Assembly (NCBI RefSeq): GCF_002237595.1 | Contig: NZ_CP022529.1 | Span: 4,216,001-4,280,000 of the forward strand | Length of the DNA stretch: 64,000 bases | Source of the DNA: Labrenzia sp. VG12 | Lineage (GTDB): Bacteria > Pseudomonadota > Alphaproteobacteria > Rhizobiales > Stappiaceae | Direction of reading: 5' to 3' | Part shown: piece after piece, positions 26,152 through 35,119 of the stretch | Position numbering within the stretch: the stretch's first letter is position 1 | How the letters are laid out: each line of letters opens with the position of its first letter | The notes under the pieces: model-generated | The model's database searches: none | Told to the model about the DNA's origin: nothing | The model's input: the letters and a program-made list of their open reading frames with translations, nothing else | Made by a program: the position numbers and the translations under genes

Positions 26152-26898
26152 TCAGGCCGCTGACTCTGTGCCCTGCAACGCTTCCTCGATCTCAGCCACC
26201 ACCGCATCGGCTGCAGCACCCGGATCTGCTGCCTGGCTGATCGGGCGGCCGACCACCAGATAGTCGCTGCCGGCTTCAATGGCATCCTTCGGCGTCATCA
26301 CGCGGCGCTGGTCACCAGCTGCGCTGCCGGCAGGCCGGATACCTGGGGTGACGATCACCAGCTCATCGCCGAGGATCTCGCGCATCCTGGTGGCTTCCGT
26401 CGCCGCGCAGACAATACCGCCCATGCCGGCCGCGCGGGCGTCCCGAGCCCGCTCGGCAACCACATCGGCGACAGGCCCGCGATAGCCTGCATCGACAAGG
26501 TCCTGCTCGTCCATGGACGTCAGCACGGTCACACCCAGCAGGCAGAGATCCGGATTGCCCTCGGCCAGAAGCCCTTTTACCGCCGCCCGCATGGTTTTCG
26601 GATAGGCATGCAGCGTCATGAAGGTCATGCCCATCTTGGCAACGTTCCGGACCGCCTTTTCAATCGTGTTGTCGATATCGTGCAGCTTGACGTCGAGAAA
26701 GATCTTCTTGCCGTCGCTGGCGAGGTCGCGCGCGAATTCCAGTCCACCGGCAAATTGCAGTTCCATGCCGATCTTGTAGACCCCGACCTTGCCTTCCGTC
26801 TGCTTCACCAGCCTTTCCGCGTCAGCAACCGTGGGCACATCCACGGGCAGCATGAGGCGGTCGAGGGCGGTCTTGGGGGCGAACGGGCTCGTCGGCAT
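26152..26898 (-). CDS. pyrF: Orotidine 5'-phosphate decarboxylase
   Basis: Last step of UMP synthesis. The ATG at 26898 gives 248 residues; a TTG six codons upstream is in frame but less likely. The Asp-Lys-x-x-Asp catalytic array is in KKIFLDVKLHDIDNT, with VTPGIRPAG as the phosphate loop and SDYLVVGRPIS near the C-terminus. The first strand MLPVDVP is slightly unlike the usual ALDVP but keeps the Asp. It stands between the SDR gene and a convergent hypothetical. Confidence 0.95.
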   Translation of the reverse strand: MPTSPFAPKTALDRLMLPVDVPTVADAERLVKQTEGKVGVYKIGMELQFAGGLEFARDLASDGKKIFLDVKLHDIDNTIEKAVRNVAKMGMTFMTLHAYPKTMRAAVKGLLAEGNPDLCLLGVTVLTSMDEQDLVDAGYRGPVADVVAERARDARAAGMGGIVCAATEATRMREILGDELVIVTPGIRPAGSAAGDQRRVMTPKDAIEAGSDYLVVGRPISQAADPGAAADAVVAEIEEALQGTESAA

Positions 26899-26980
26899 GG
26901 ATTTCAGATCCTTCAATTTTCAGCTGGGCGCCCCGTCCATACCACCAAGACGCGACTCGCGCCAGATTTTGCCGCGTTGG

Positions 26981-27829
26981 TCAGTTTTTTCCCGATTTTT
27001 CGAAGTCCGCGAAGGCGTCCTTGTAGTCCGGATGCCAGCGGCTGAGCGGAGGCCGGTTCTTGATGATGTCGCCGATCGCCCATTCTGCCCGGCGTTTGTC
27101 GCGGGTGCTGTCGACGTCATTGTCGGGACAGAGCACGTAGAAGTCTCCTGCCGACATCCGCTCGATGAAGTAGTCGACCGTCTGTTCGCTGGTCCAGGCA
27201 GAAGCCGGTTTTTCCGGAATGAACTTCTGGATCATGCCGGTATAGGTGAAGCCGGGCACGAAGAGGTGCACGGACATCGGTGCGCCGGCTTCGCGCAGCT
27301 CGTGGGCCAGCTGCTCGCTCAGCACTTTGACGGCTGTCTTGCTGGCATTGTAGCCGGGGTTGCCCGGCGGCGTGGTAATGCCCTGCTTGGAGCCGGTATT
27401 GATGATCACCGCCGGACGGTTTGCCTCTATCATCCGCGGCGTGAAGGCCTGAACACCCCTGAGGACCCCAAAGAAGTTGATGTCCATCAGCCGGGCCCAG
27501 TTGTCCATCTCGCTCCAGGCCTTTGTCGGCAGGCTGATCCCGGCATTGTTCATCAGAACGGCAACAGGACCCGCCGCGAACGCCCTGTCGGCGAGCGCTG
27601 CGACCTGATCCATGTCGGAGACATCGGTCGGGATGGCGAGGACGGTTGCCTCTGCGTTTGCAGCAGCACGAATGGTCTCGGTCGCCGTTTCAAGGGCTTC
27701 GCCTGGCAGGTCAGCCAGGACCACGCCAAGGCCGGCTTCGGCAAACCGCGTTGCGGCGACAAGACCAACACCGCTGGCGGCGCCGGTCACGACGGCAAGA
27801 CCACCTTCTGCAACAGCTTTCTGGAACAT
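26981..27829 (-). CDS. Short-chain dehydrogenase/reductase
   Basis: NAD(P)-dependent oxidoreductase of the classical SDR type, 282 residues. It has the cofactor loop VVTGAASGVGLVA, the NNAG motif, the catalytic Ser in NTGSKQG and Tyr/Lys in PGYNASKTAVK. An Asp after the second strand (LADLP) suggests NAD preference. The C-terminal 60 residues (YVLCPDNDVDSTRDKRRAEW) match a subgroup of SDRs of unknown substrate. It lies 82 bp upstream of pyrF on the same strand. Confidence 0.88.
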   Translation of the reverse strand: MFQKAVAEGGLAVVTGAASGVGLVAATRFAEAGLGVVLADLPGEALETATETIRAAANAEATVLAIPTDVSDMDQVAALADRAFAAGPVAVLMNNAGISLPTKAWSEMDNWARLMDINFFGVLRGVQAFTPRMIEANRPAVIINTGSKQGITTPPGNPGYNASKTAVKVLSEQLAHELREAGAPMSVHLFVPGFTYTGMIQKFIPEKPASAWTSEQTVDYFIERMSAGDFYVLCPDNDVDSTRDKRRAEWAIGDIIKNRPPLSRWHPDYKDAFADFEKSGKN

Positions 27830-27881
27830 GCTTGTCTCCTAAGGTTGGCGCATTTTCTGAAAACGACGCCTCACAACACCA

Positions 27882-27989
27882 CCTCATCCTGAGGAGGATC
27901 GCAAGATCCGTCTCGAAGGATGGGCCGCTTGCGCCAGGAGTTTGCAGCCCGTCCTTCGAGACGTGCCAAGGGTCCTCCTCAGGATGAGG
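27882..27989. repeat. Palindromic repeat family B, full copy
   Basis: Arms of about 42 bp face each other: cctcatcctgaggaggatc...ccgtctcgaaggatggg and its complement cccgtccttcgagacg...tcctcctcaggatgagg, around a loop of about 23 nt. It lies between the SDR and hisB promoter regions. Confidence 0.88.
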
Positions 27990-28147
27990 GGGAATATGTG
28001 GACGCACCCTGGCAAGGTGCTGTAGCGCGGCCTTGAAGACGCGCTTCCTGGCCAAACCGTACCGCTGCGTTGCGAAGTCGCTATTTTCTTAGCCGTGTCA
28101 GGCTGCTACAACACCGCCGGTTCTTCCAATCTTAAGGACATCAGCTT

Positions 28148-28741
28148 ATGCGCACTGCGAGTGTATCGCGCGACACCAAGGAAACCCGCATCGCGGTCGA
28201 GATCAACCTGGACGGCACGGGCGCCTATGACGTGCAGACCGGCGTCGGGTTTTTCGACCATATGCTGGAGCAGCTTGCGCGACATTCGCTGATCGACATC
28301 AAGGTACGCGCCGAAGGCGACACCCATATCGACTTTCACCATACCGTCGAGGACACGGGCATCGCCCTGGGCCAGGCAATCTCTGGTGCCTTGGGCGACA
28401 TGGCCGGCATCACGCGGTATGCCGATACCCATCTGGCGATGGACGAGGCGCTGACCCGCTGTGCACTGGATGTTTCCGGCCGCCCGTTCCTGGTCTGGGA
28501 CGTGACCTTCGACCGGGACAAGGTCGGCGACTTCGATACGGAGCTCTTCGAGGAGTTTTTCCGCGCCTTTGCAATGAATGCCGGGATCACCCTTCATATC
28601 GCCAATTTGTATGGCTCCAATTGCCATCATATTGCCGAGACCTGTTTCAAGGCGGTCGCGCGCACCCTGCGCAAGGCCGTGGAGATCGATCCGCGCCAGG
28701 CGGACCGGGTGCCCACCACCAAGGGCCAGCTCGGCGGATAG
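28148..28741 (+). CDS. hisB: Imidazoleglycerol-phosphate dehydratase
   Basis: Sixth step of histidine synthesis, IGP to imidazole acetol phosphate. The 197-residue monofunctional form has the repeated metal-binding motifs FFDHMLEQLARH, DTHIDFHHTVEDT and GSNCHHIAETCFKA, coordinating two Mn ions. There is no fused histidinol phosphatase. It begins a run of his genes on the plus strand: hisB, DUF2628, hisH, DUF1330, hisA, hisF, hisE. Confidence 0.97.
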   Translation: MRTASVSRDTKETRIAVEINLDGTGAYDVQTGVGFFDHMLEQLARHSLIDIKVRAEGDTHIDFHHTVEDTGIALGQAISGALGDMAGITRYADTHLAMDEALTRCALDVSGRPFLVWDVTFDRDKVGDFDTELFEEFFRAFAMNAGITLHIANLYGSNCHHIAETCFKAVARTLRKAVEIDPRQADRVPTTKGQLGG

Positions 28742-28755
28742 GTGAGTTTGAGACC

Positions 28756-29256
28756 ATGAGCACCTATGTCGTCATGGCGCCGCCCGAATTTGACGATCTG
28801 GCGGGCGACCCGAACCAGACGGACCGGCTGGAATTTGTTCCCGACGGCTTTTCCGCGCTGGCTTTCCTGTTTTCCATCATCTGGCTGCTTGTGCACCGGA
28901 TGTGGCTGGTGCTGCTCGGTTATCTCGCCGTGACGCTGGCGGTCGAGCTGCTGGCGCTTGCCGTCAGCCAGGAGGCGATGGGCGTGATCGCGCTTACGAT
29001 CGCGTTCCTGTTTGCCTTCGAGGCACAGGCGCTGCGCCGCTGGTCGCTGGAGCGCAAGGGCTGGCGTGTGGTCGGTATCATCGATGCCGTCAACAAGGCG
29101 GAAGCCGAACTTCGTTTTCTTCACAAGGCCGCGGACCAGATGTCCCCGGCAAGACTTCGCCAAGACCGCGAGGCACCCGCCCGCCCGCCGATCGTCCCAA
29201 GGGTCGGCAGTGAGCAGGTGGTCGGCCTGACGCTCGGTCCGGAGACCCGTCAATGA
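28756..29256 (+). CDS. DUF2628 domain-containing membrane protein
   Basis: 166 residues from the ATG at 28756, 14 bp after hisB. The DUF2628 pattern is visible as FVPDGFSALAFLFSIIWLLVHRMW followed by membrane segments YLAVTLAVELLALAV and VIALTIAFLFAFEA, then ALRRWSLERKGW on the cytosolic side. The C-terminus is Pro/Arg-rich. Its stop overlaps the hisH start (ATGA), so it is translationally coupled to the his genes. The function is unknown; the conserved position inside the his cluster in Rhizobiales is known, but its meaning is not. Confidence 0.82.
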   Translation: MSTYVVMAPPEFDDLAGDPNQTDRLEFVPDGFSALAFLFSIIWLLVHRMWLVLLGYLAVTLAVELLALAVSQEAMGVIALTIAFLFAFEAQALRRWSLERKGWRVVGIIDAVNKAEAELRFLHKAADQMSPARLRQDREAPARPPIVPRVGSEQVVGLTLGPETRQ

Positions 29257-29906
29257 CAATAGCCATTATCGACTACGGCTCGGGCAATCTGCGCTCGGCC
29301 GAAAAGGCGTTCGAGCGCGCGGCCCGCGCTCACGCGCATGTTCCGGATGTCATCGTCACGTCGGACCCGGAGCGGGTTCTGAAAGCGGACCGGATCGTGC
29401 TGCCCGGCGTTGGTGCCTTTGCCGACTGCAAGCGGGGCCTCTGGGCCGTTGAAGGCATGCCGGAAGCGCTGGAAGAAACCGTCCGGAAACAGGGCAAACC
29501 GTTCTTCGGCATCTGCGTCGGCATGCAGCTGATGGCCTCGCGCGGGCTGGAATTCGAGATCGTTGACGGCCTTGGCTGGATTGACGGTGACGTCTCGGAG
29601 ATGAAACCGTCGGACCCGGCGCTCAAGATCCCGCATATGGGCTGGAACACCATCGACGTGCGCGCTGAAAGCCATCCGGTTTTCGCCGGGATCGAGACCG
29701 GCCCGGACGGACTGCATGCCTATTTTGTGCATTCCTTCCACTTTGCCTGCGCCAACGACGCCGACCGGCTTGCAACATTCGACTATGCCGGAACGTTTAC
29801 GGCGATGGTCGCAAAGGACAACATGATCGGCACCCAGTTTCACCCGGAAAAAAGCCAGCGGCTCGGTCTGGAGCTGATCGCGAATTTCCTGGACTGGGCA
29901 CCATAA
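29253..29906 (+). CDS. hisH: Imidazole glycerol phosphate synthase subunit HisH
   Basis: Class I glutamine amidotransferase that feeds ammonia to HisF. The 217-residue protein has the nucleophile Cys in FFGICVGMQLM and the His-Glu pair in TQFHPEKSQ, with GYGSGNLRS-like DYGSGNLRSAEKA at the N-terminus and PHMGWN before the C-terminal part. It overlaps the DUF2628 gene by four bases. HisF is encoded 1 kb downstream, so the two synthase subunits are split by hisA and a DUF1330 gene. Confidence 0.96.
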   Translation: MTIAIIDYGSGNLRSAEKAFERAARAHAHVPDVIVTSDPERVLKADRIVLPGVGAFADCKRGLWAVEGMPEALEETVRKQGKPFFGICVGMQLMASRGLEFEIVDGLGWIDGDVSEMKPSDPALKIPHMGWNTIDVRAESHPVFAGIETGPDGLHAYFVHSFHFACANDADRLATFDYAGTFTAMVAKDNMIGTQFHPEKSQRLGLELIANFLDWAP

Positions 29907-29923
29907 TCAAACGGGAGGATTTC

Positions 29924-30211
29924 ATGAGCAAAGGCTATTGGATTGCGCGCGTCGATGTACGCGATCCGGACGGATATCCGGCCTATGTCGAAACGGCGAA
30001 ACCGGCATTTGAGCGTTTCGGCGCCAATTTCCTGGCCCGCGGCGGCAAGACCAACGCCATCGAGGGGGCCGGCCGGGCCCGTAACGTGGTGATCGAGTTT
30101 CCGAGCTACCAGCATGCGGTCGATTGCTACAATTCGCCCGAATATCAGGAGGCGGTCAAAATCCGCCAGAAAGTTGCCGATGGCGAGATCGTCATCGTGG
30201 AAGGAATGTAA
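29924..30211 (+). CDS. DUF1330 domain-containing protein
   Basis: 95-residue ferredoxin-like alpha+beta barrel protein of the DUF1330/Dabb-like group, with YWIARVDVRDPDGYPAYVE at the start, GANFLARGG in the middle and EFPSYQHAVDCYNSPEYQEA, the most conserved part. GGGAGG lies 5 nt before the ATG. It sits between hisH and hisA with short gaps (17 and 6 bp), so it is expressed with the histidine enzymes, although no biochemical link is established. Confidence 0.88.
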   Translation: MSKGYWIARVDVRDPDGYPAYVETAKPAFERFGANFLARGGKTNAIEGAGRARNVVIEFPSYQHAVDCYNSPEYQEAVKIRQKVADGEIVIVEGM

Positions 30212-30217
30212 GACGTC

Positions 30218-30961
30218 ATGATCCTTTTTCCTGCCATCGATCTGAAGGATGGCCAGTGTGTGCGCCTGAAACTGGGCGACATGGACCAGGCGACCGTCTT
30301 CAACGACGATCCCGGCGCCCAGGCAAAAGCCTTTGAAGACCAGGGCTTTGAATGGCTGCATGTGGTTGATCTCAACGGTGCCTTTGCCGGTGAAAGCGTC
30401 AATGGGGCAGCCGTTGATGCCATCTTGTCGGCGACAGCGAACCCGGTGCAGCTTGGCGGCGGCATCCGCACACTGGAGCATATCGAGACCTGGCTGGAAA
30501 AAGGCATTTCGCGGGTGATCCTCGGCACGGTGGCCGTGCGTGATCCGGAGCTGGTCAAAGAGGCTTGCAAAAAATTCCCGGGCAAGGTCGCCGTCGGCAT
30601 TGACGCCAAGGGCGGCTATGTTGCGGTGGAAGGCTGGGCGGAAACGTCTGAGCTCACCGCGATTGATCTTGCAAAACAGTTTGAGGATGCCGGGGTTTCG
30701 GCGATCATCTATACCGACATCGACCGCGACGGCGTGTTGAAGGGCCTGAACATTCCCTCCACACTTGAACTCGCACGATCGGTCTCCATTCCGGTGATCG
30801 CCTCGGGCGGCCTGGCCTCGATCGATGACATCCACCGGCTGCTGGAGCCGGATTGCGCCATTCTGGAAGGCGCCATTTCCGGCCGGGCACTCTATGATGG
30901 ACGCCTCGATCCGGCAGAAGCCATGGATCTGATCCAGGCAGCACGAAGGAAAGCCTCATGA
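30218..30961 (+). CDS. hisA: ProFAR isomerase
   Basis: Isomerises ProFAR to PRFAR in histidine synthesis. The 247-residue half-barrel-repeat TIM protein has the two catalytic aspartates in PAIDLKDGQCVRL (Asp8) and IYTDIDRDGVLKG, with phosphate loops QLGGGIR and IASGGLASID. Its stop overlaps the hisF start by four bases (ATGA). Confidence 0.97.
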   Translation: MILFPAIDLKDGQCVRLKLGDMDQATVFNDDPGAQAKAFEDQGFEWLHVVDLNGAFAGESVNGAAVDAILSATANPVQLGGGIRTLEHIETWLEKGISRVILGTVAVRDPELVKEACKKFPGKVAVGIDAKGGYVAVEGWAETSELTAIDLAKQFEDAGVSAIIYTDIDRDGVLKGLNIPSTLELARSVSIPVIASGGLASIDDIHRLLEPDCAILEGAISGRALYDGRLDPAEAMDLIQAARRKAS

Positions 30962-31737
30962 CCCTCAAGGCCCGTGTCATTCCCTGCCTCGACGTCAAGG
31001 ACGGCCGTGTCGTCAAGGGGGTCAACTTTGTTGATCTCGTCGATGCCGGCGATCCGGTGGAAGCGGCCAAGGCCTATGATGCGGCCGGGGCGGATGAGCT
31101 CTGCTTTCTCGACATCACCGCCAGCCATGAGGGCCGGGACACGATCTATGATGTTGTCCGCCGGACTGCCGAAGCCTGCTTCATGCCGGTCACCGTCGGC
31201 GGTGGCGTGCGCACCGTGGAAGACATCCGCAAGCTGCTGATTGCGGGCGCCGACAAGGTCTCGATCAACACCGCGGCCGTCAAGAACCCGGATTTCGTGC
31301 GCGAGGCAGCCGAAAAGTTCGGCGCCCAGTGCATTGTCGTCTCGATTGACGCCAAACAGGTCAACCAGCCGGGCGAGCCAGAAAAATTCGAGATCTTCAC
31401 CCATGGCGGCCGCAATCCGACCGGCATCGATGCCATTGAATTTGCCAGGAAGGTCGTAGAGCTTGGCGCGGGCGAGCTGCTGGTGACCTCCATGGACCGG
31501 GACGGAACAAAGGCCGGCTACAACATTGCGCTGACCCGGGCAATTGCCGATGCGGTGCCGGTGCCGGTGATTGCCTCCGGTGGGGTCGGCACTCTGGATC
31601 ACATGGTCGAAGGCGTGCGCGACGGCCACGCAACGGCCGTTCTGGCGGCCTCCATCTTCCACTTTGGCGAATACACCATCCACGAAGCCAAACAGCACAT
31701 GAGCGACGCCGGCGTGCCGATGCGTCTTGACGCCTGA
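30958..31737 (+). CDS. hisF: Imidazole glycerol phosphate synthase subunit HisF
   Basis: Cyclase that makes IGP and AICAR from PRFAR and ammonia delivered by HisH. The 259-residue barrel shows the catalytic Asp in IPCLDVKDGRVVKG (Asp11) and the second in VSIDAKQ, followed by the FEIFTHGGR loop; phosphate sites are TVGGGVRT and IASGGVGT. It overlaps hisA and is followed 34 bp later by hisE. Confidence 0.97.
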   Translation: MTLKARVIPCLDVKDGRVVKGVNFVDLVDAGDPVEAAKAYDAAGADELCFLDITASHEGRDTIYDVVRRTAEACFMPVTVGGGVRTVEDIRKLLIAGADKVSINTAAVKNPDFVREAAEKFGAQCIVVSIDAKQVNQPGEPEKFEIFTHGGRNPTGIDAIEFARKVVELGAGELLVTSMDRDGTKAGYNIALTRAIADAVPVPVIASGGVGTLDHMVEGVRDGHATAVLAASIFHFGEYTIHEAKQHMSDAGVPMRLDA

Positions 31738-31771
31738 CCAATACTTTCGGGTGACGTAAGGGACTAGCCGA

Positions 31772-32095
31772 ATGACCGACTTCACATTGGAGCAACTCGA
31801 CGCCATTGTGACCGCGCGCGCAACGAGCGACGATGAAAAGTCCTATACGCGCAAGCTGGTGAACAAGGGCGTTGCCAAATGCGCCCAGAAGCTGGGGGAA
31901 GAAGCGGTCGAGGCGGCCATTGCCGCCGTTCAAGAGGATCGGGAAGAGTTGACGGCCGAGGCCGCCGATGTGCTTTATCATTTGTTGGTGGTTCTGAACG
32001 TATCAAATGTTCCGCTGCAGGATGTTATGAAGGAACTCGGTCGCCGCACGGGACAGACCGGACTGGAAGAAAAGGCGTCCCGGCCGCAAGACTGA
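31772..32095 (+). CDS. hisE: Phosphoribosyl-ATP pyrophosphatase
   Basis: Second step of histidine synthesis, hydrolysing PR-ATP to PR-AMP. The 107-residue all-alpha MazG-like protein has SYTRKLVNKGVAKCAQKLGEEAVEAAIAA with the metal-binding Glu residues and EAADVLYHLLVVL. It is the monofunctional form; no hisI is seen in the window. It closes the his series, and coaA follows after 33 bp. Confidence 0.96.
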   Translation: MTDFTLEQLDAIVTARATSDDEKSYTRKLVNKGVAKCAQKLGEEAVEAAIAAVQEDREELTAEAADVLYHLLVVLNVSNVPLQDVMKELGRRTGQTGLEEKASRPQD

Positions 32096-32128
32096 GAAGC
32101 GTTCCGCTGAACGGGGACTGCGCGAGTG

Positions 32129-33094
32129 ATGGATCAGAAAGTCGCAACCGCCCTGGACATGGATCTGTCCCCCTACCAGGTGTTCACAGAGCGCCAGTGG
32201 TCCCGGTTGCGTGCCGATACGCCCATGACGCTGGACGCCCATGAAGTGGCGCAGCTTCAGGGTCTGAATGCCCCGGTGTCGATGGAGCAGGTCGAGACCA
32301 TCTACCTGCCCCTTTCCCGCCTTCTGGCCTTTTATGCCGAGGCCACGATCAGCATCTACCAGGCCACCCAGAACTTTCTCGGCACGAGAGACAACAAGAC
32401 CCCCTTCATCATCGGTGTTGCGGGCTCTGTCTCCGTTGGCAAGTCCACCACGTCGCGTGTGCTGCGCGAACTCCTGGCCCGCTGGCCGGCCAGCCCCAAG
32501 GTGGACCTGATCACCACGGACGGCTTTCTTTATCCGAATGCGGTGCTGGAAGCCGAAGGCCTGATGTCCAAGAAGGGCTTTCCGGAAAGCTTCGACCGGC
32601 CGCGTCTCCTGAAGTTCCTGTCAGACATCAAGGCCGGCAAGCGTTTCGTTCGGGCGCCGGTCTATTCGCACTTCTATTACGATGTCATGCCGGGGCATAC
32701 GGTCACCGTCGACCGGCCGGATATCCTGATCGTCGAAGGCCTCAACGTGCTGCAGACGCGGGAATTGCCGAAAGACGGCCTGGCCGTCCCGTTCGTGTCG
32801 GATTTCTTCGATTTCTCGGTCTATATGGACGCGGATGAGGATCTCTTGCGCAAGTGGTATGTCGACCGCTTCATGCGCCTGCGCGAGACCGCCTTCCGCG
32901 ATCCCGGCTCCTATTTTCACAAGTATTCCCGTATCACGGATGAGGAAGCCGTCGAAACCTCGACGCGTATCTGGAACGAGATCAACCTCGTCAACCTGCG
33001 GGAGAATATCCTGCCGACCCGCCCACGCGCGGATCTGATCCTCTCCAAGAACGCCAGCCACCGCATCTCCAAGGTCGCCCTGCGCAAGATCTGA
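32129..33094 (+). CDS. coaA: Type I pantothenate kinase
   Basis: First and regulated step of coenzyme A synthesis. The 321-residue protein has the P-loop GVAGSVSVGKSTTSR, the ITTDGFLYPN motif with the catalytic Asp, SHFYYDVMPG and VEGLNVLQ. The ATG at 32129 follows a GTG one codon upstream; either could start translation. It follows hisE on the same strand, as in other Rhizobiales, and ends before a family B repeat. Confidence 0.96.
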   Translation: MDQKVATALDMDLSPYQVFTERQWSRLRADTPMTLDAHEVAQLQGLNAPVSMEQVETIYLPLSRLLAFYAEATISIYQATQNFLGTRDNKTPFIIGVAGSVSVGKSTTSRVLRELLARWPASPKVDLITTDGFLYPNAVLEAEGLMSKKGFPESFDRPRLLKFLSDIKAGKRFVRAPVYSHFYYDVMPGHTVTVDRPDILIVEGLNVLQTRELPKDGLAVPFVSDFFDFSVYMDADEDLLRKWYVDRFMRLRETAFRDPGSYFHKYSRITDEEAVETSTRIWNEINLVNLRENILPTRPRADLILSKNASHRISKVALRKI

Positions 33095-33160
33095 CCGCGA
33101 AGCCGTCCCTGGTCTGATGTCGTGCCTTTTGCAGGCACCTCAGACGGTTCAACCAAAAAA

Positions 33161-33206
33161 GCTTCATCCTTCGAGACGGGCCCGTTGGCCCTCCTCAGGA
33201 TGAAGC
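33161..33206. repeat. Palindromic repeat family B, short copy
   Basis: gcttcatccttcgagacggg...ctcctcaggatgaagc forms a compact inverted repeat between the convergent coaA and chemoreceptor genes. No other terminator is seen here, so the repeat may serve as one. Confidence 0.75.
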
Positions 33207-33254
33207 GGAATGTATGGCAGGCACCTTTGGCGGCGCCTGCCGGCAGTTTTTGGA

Positions 33255-34943
33255 TCAGGCCACCGAGCGCTTGCGCACTTCCTGCAGGAAGGTGCCGACC
33301 TGGTCGCGCAGCATGCCTGCGTTTTCCTTCAGCTGCTGGGCCGAACTGTCGACCTTTTCCGCCGTATCGCGGGTGTTTTCGGCTGCCGAGGCAACGGTCT
33401 CGATGTTGGTCGTGACTTCCACCGTGCTGCGCGAGGCTTCGGTCGCGTTGCTGGCGATTTCCTGTGTGGCCACGCCCTGTTCCTCGACGGAAGAGGCAAT
33501 GGAAGAGGCGATCTCGTTCATGTTGTTGATGATCTCGGTCACCGACGAAATCGCGCTTGCGGCGTGACCGGTTTCTTCCTGGATCGCGGTGATCTGGCTG
33601 GAAATCTCCTCGGTTGCCTTGGACGTCTGGTTGGCCAGTTCCTTCACTTCTGCAGCAACAACCGCAAACCCCTTGCCGGCTTCCCCGGCGCGGGCCGCCT
33701 CGATGGTGGCATTGAGTGCCAGGAGGTTGGTCTGTTCGGCAATCGCCTGGATGAGCGTCACGACCTCACCAATGCGGCTGGCGCTTTCCGACAGGCCATG
33801 CATGCGCTGGTTGGTCGACTGGGCCTCGTTGGCGGCACGCGATGCAATCTCGCTGGAAGACTGCACCTGGCGACGGATTTCATTGACGGAGGCGGACAGC
33901 TCTTCGGCTGCGGCCGCCACCGTTTCCACATTGTGGGCGGCTTGCGATGAGGCGTTGGACACCAGTCCGCTTTGCTCGGTGGTCTGGGCGGCAACGCCGG
34001 TCATGTCGGCAGAGGCTGCCTGCAGGTTCTGAACGGAGCTGTCGATGATGTTGAGCATCTCCATGATCTGCTGGTCGAAATCGCCACTGAGCTGCTGGAT
34101 CTCGGCGCCCTTGCGGGCCGTGTCTTCCTGGGCCGCATTCTGCTGGTCTTCCAGGGACCGGCGTTCGCGCTCATTGCGCACGAAGATTTCCATGGCAGAG
34201 GCCATCTGGCCGATTTCATCGCCGCGGTCAGCGCCTTCTATGGCGATATCGGTGTTGCCGTCGGCGAGCGTGTTCATGTTGTTGGTCAGGGCGCGCAGCG
34301 GGCCAACCGTGTTGCGGACCGCCACAATCGCGATCGCGATGGCAATCAGGGCCCCGATGGCGGCAAGCGCCAGAATGGTCGTCGCAGCGCTCCAGTAGGC
34401 GGCATCCATGTCGTCCACATAGACGCCGGTGCCGATCATCCAGTTCCATGGCTTGTAGGCGGCGCCCCAGCCATACTTCGCAATAGCGACCTCGCTGTTG
34501 GCACGCGGCCAGTAGTACAGCAGCGACCCACCACCGGCATTCGCCTTCTTGATCAGTTCCTTGATGATGGGGACGCCTGTCTTGTCCTTGAAGTCCATCA
34601 TGTTGGTGCCGATAAGCGTAGTCTTCGGATGCATCAGGTTGGTGCCGTCAACATTGTAGACGAAGAGGTAGTTGTCGCCTTCGAAACGTACGGCACCAAT
34701 GGCTGTTTTCGCTGCTTCCTGAGCCTCTTCACGGCTCATCGTGCCGTTTTTTTCAAGGGCGTGGTAATGGGCGGCAATCGCGACCGCGCCATTCGACATG
34801 TCTTCGATCTTGGCCATGCGCTCGGCGAACATGGCGCTGTAAAGGCTGTTCAGGCTGACGACGCAGATGGCAGCGGTGAAGACGAGAATGGTTGCGATCG
34901 GAAGACTGATCTTCCAGGTAATGGGCCAACGTGCGAACGACAT
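33255..34943 (-). CDS. Methyl-accepting chemotaxis protein with sCache_2 sensor
   Basis: Inner-membrane chemoreceptor, 562 residues. Order: a transmembrane helix (about 13-32), a periplasmic single-Cache domain (33-185) with the DNYLFVYNVDGTNLMHP and WNWMIGTGVYVDDMD signatures, a second transmembrane helix (about 188-210), HAMP (211-265), a coiled coil and the methyl-accepting signalling domain with the hairpin tip EQTNLLALNATIEAARAGEAGKGFAVVA. sCache_2 receptors often bind small carboxylates such as pyruvate, but the ligand is not deducible. There is no CheR-binding pentapeptide at the C-terminus (ends KRSVA). A 176-bp gap without visible structure precedes the VHL-like gene. Confidence 0.92.
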   Translation of the reverse strand: MSFARWPITWKISLPIATILVFTAAICVVSLNSLYSAMFAERMAKIEDMSNGAVAIAAHYHALEKNGTMSREEAQEAAKTAIGAVRFEGDNYLFVYNVDGTNLMHPKTTLIGTNMMDFKDKTGVPIIKELIKKANAGGGSLLYYWPRANSEVAIAKYGWGAAYKPWNWMIGTGVYVDDMDAAYWSAATTILALAAIGALIAIAIAIVAVRNTVGPLRALTNNMNTLADGNTDIAIEGADRGDEIGQMASAMEIFVRNERERRSLEDQQNAAQEDTARKGAEIQQLSGDFDQQIMEMLNIIDSSVQNLQAASADMTGVAAQTTEQSGLVSNASSQAAHNVETVAAAAEELSASVNEIRRQVQSSSEIASRAANEAQSTNQRMHGLSESASRIGEVVTLIQAIAEQTNLLALNATIEAARAGEAGKGFAVVAAEVKELANQTSKATEEISSQITAIQEETGHAASAISSVTEIINNMNEIASSIASSVEEQGVATQEIASNATEASRSTVEVTTNIETVASAAENTRDTAEKVDSSAQQLKENAGMLRDQVGTFLQEVRKRSVA

Positions 34944-35119
34944 GGTCTTGCAATTCCTCTTGGGTAGTGTCCGTCGAGGATCGCGTGAAATTATTGACCA
35001 ATTGCTTAAGCTTGAGCCAATTTGAGTAAAATTGGATCGATCACTGAATCAGTTGGACAGAATGACGCAGAAGAGCGCAACTTTAGCGTGCTTTACTTGA
35101 ATAATTCAGCTTTAAATCG

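Noticed and set aside
28621..28755. A longer frame for the DUF2628 gene starting inside hisB
   Set aside because: The ATG at 28756 gives the conserved DUF2628 start; the extension overlaps hisB and has no family match.
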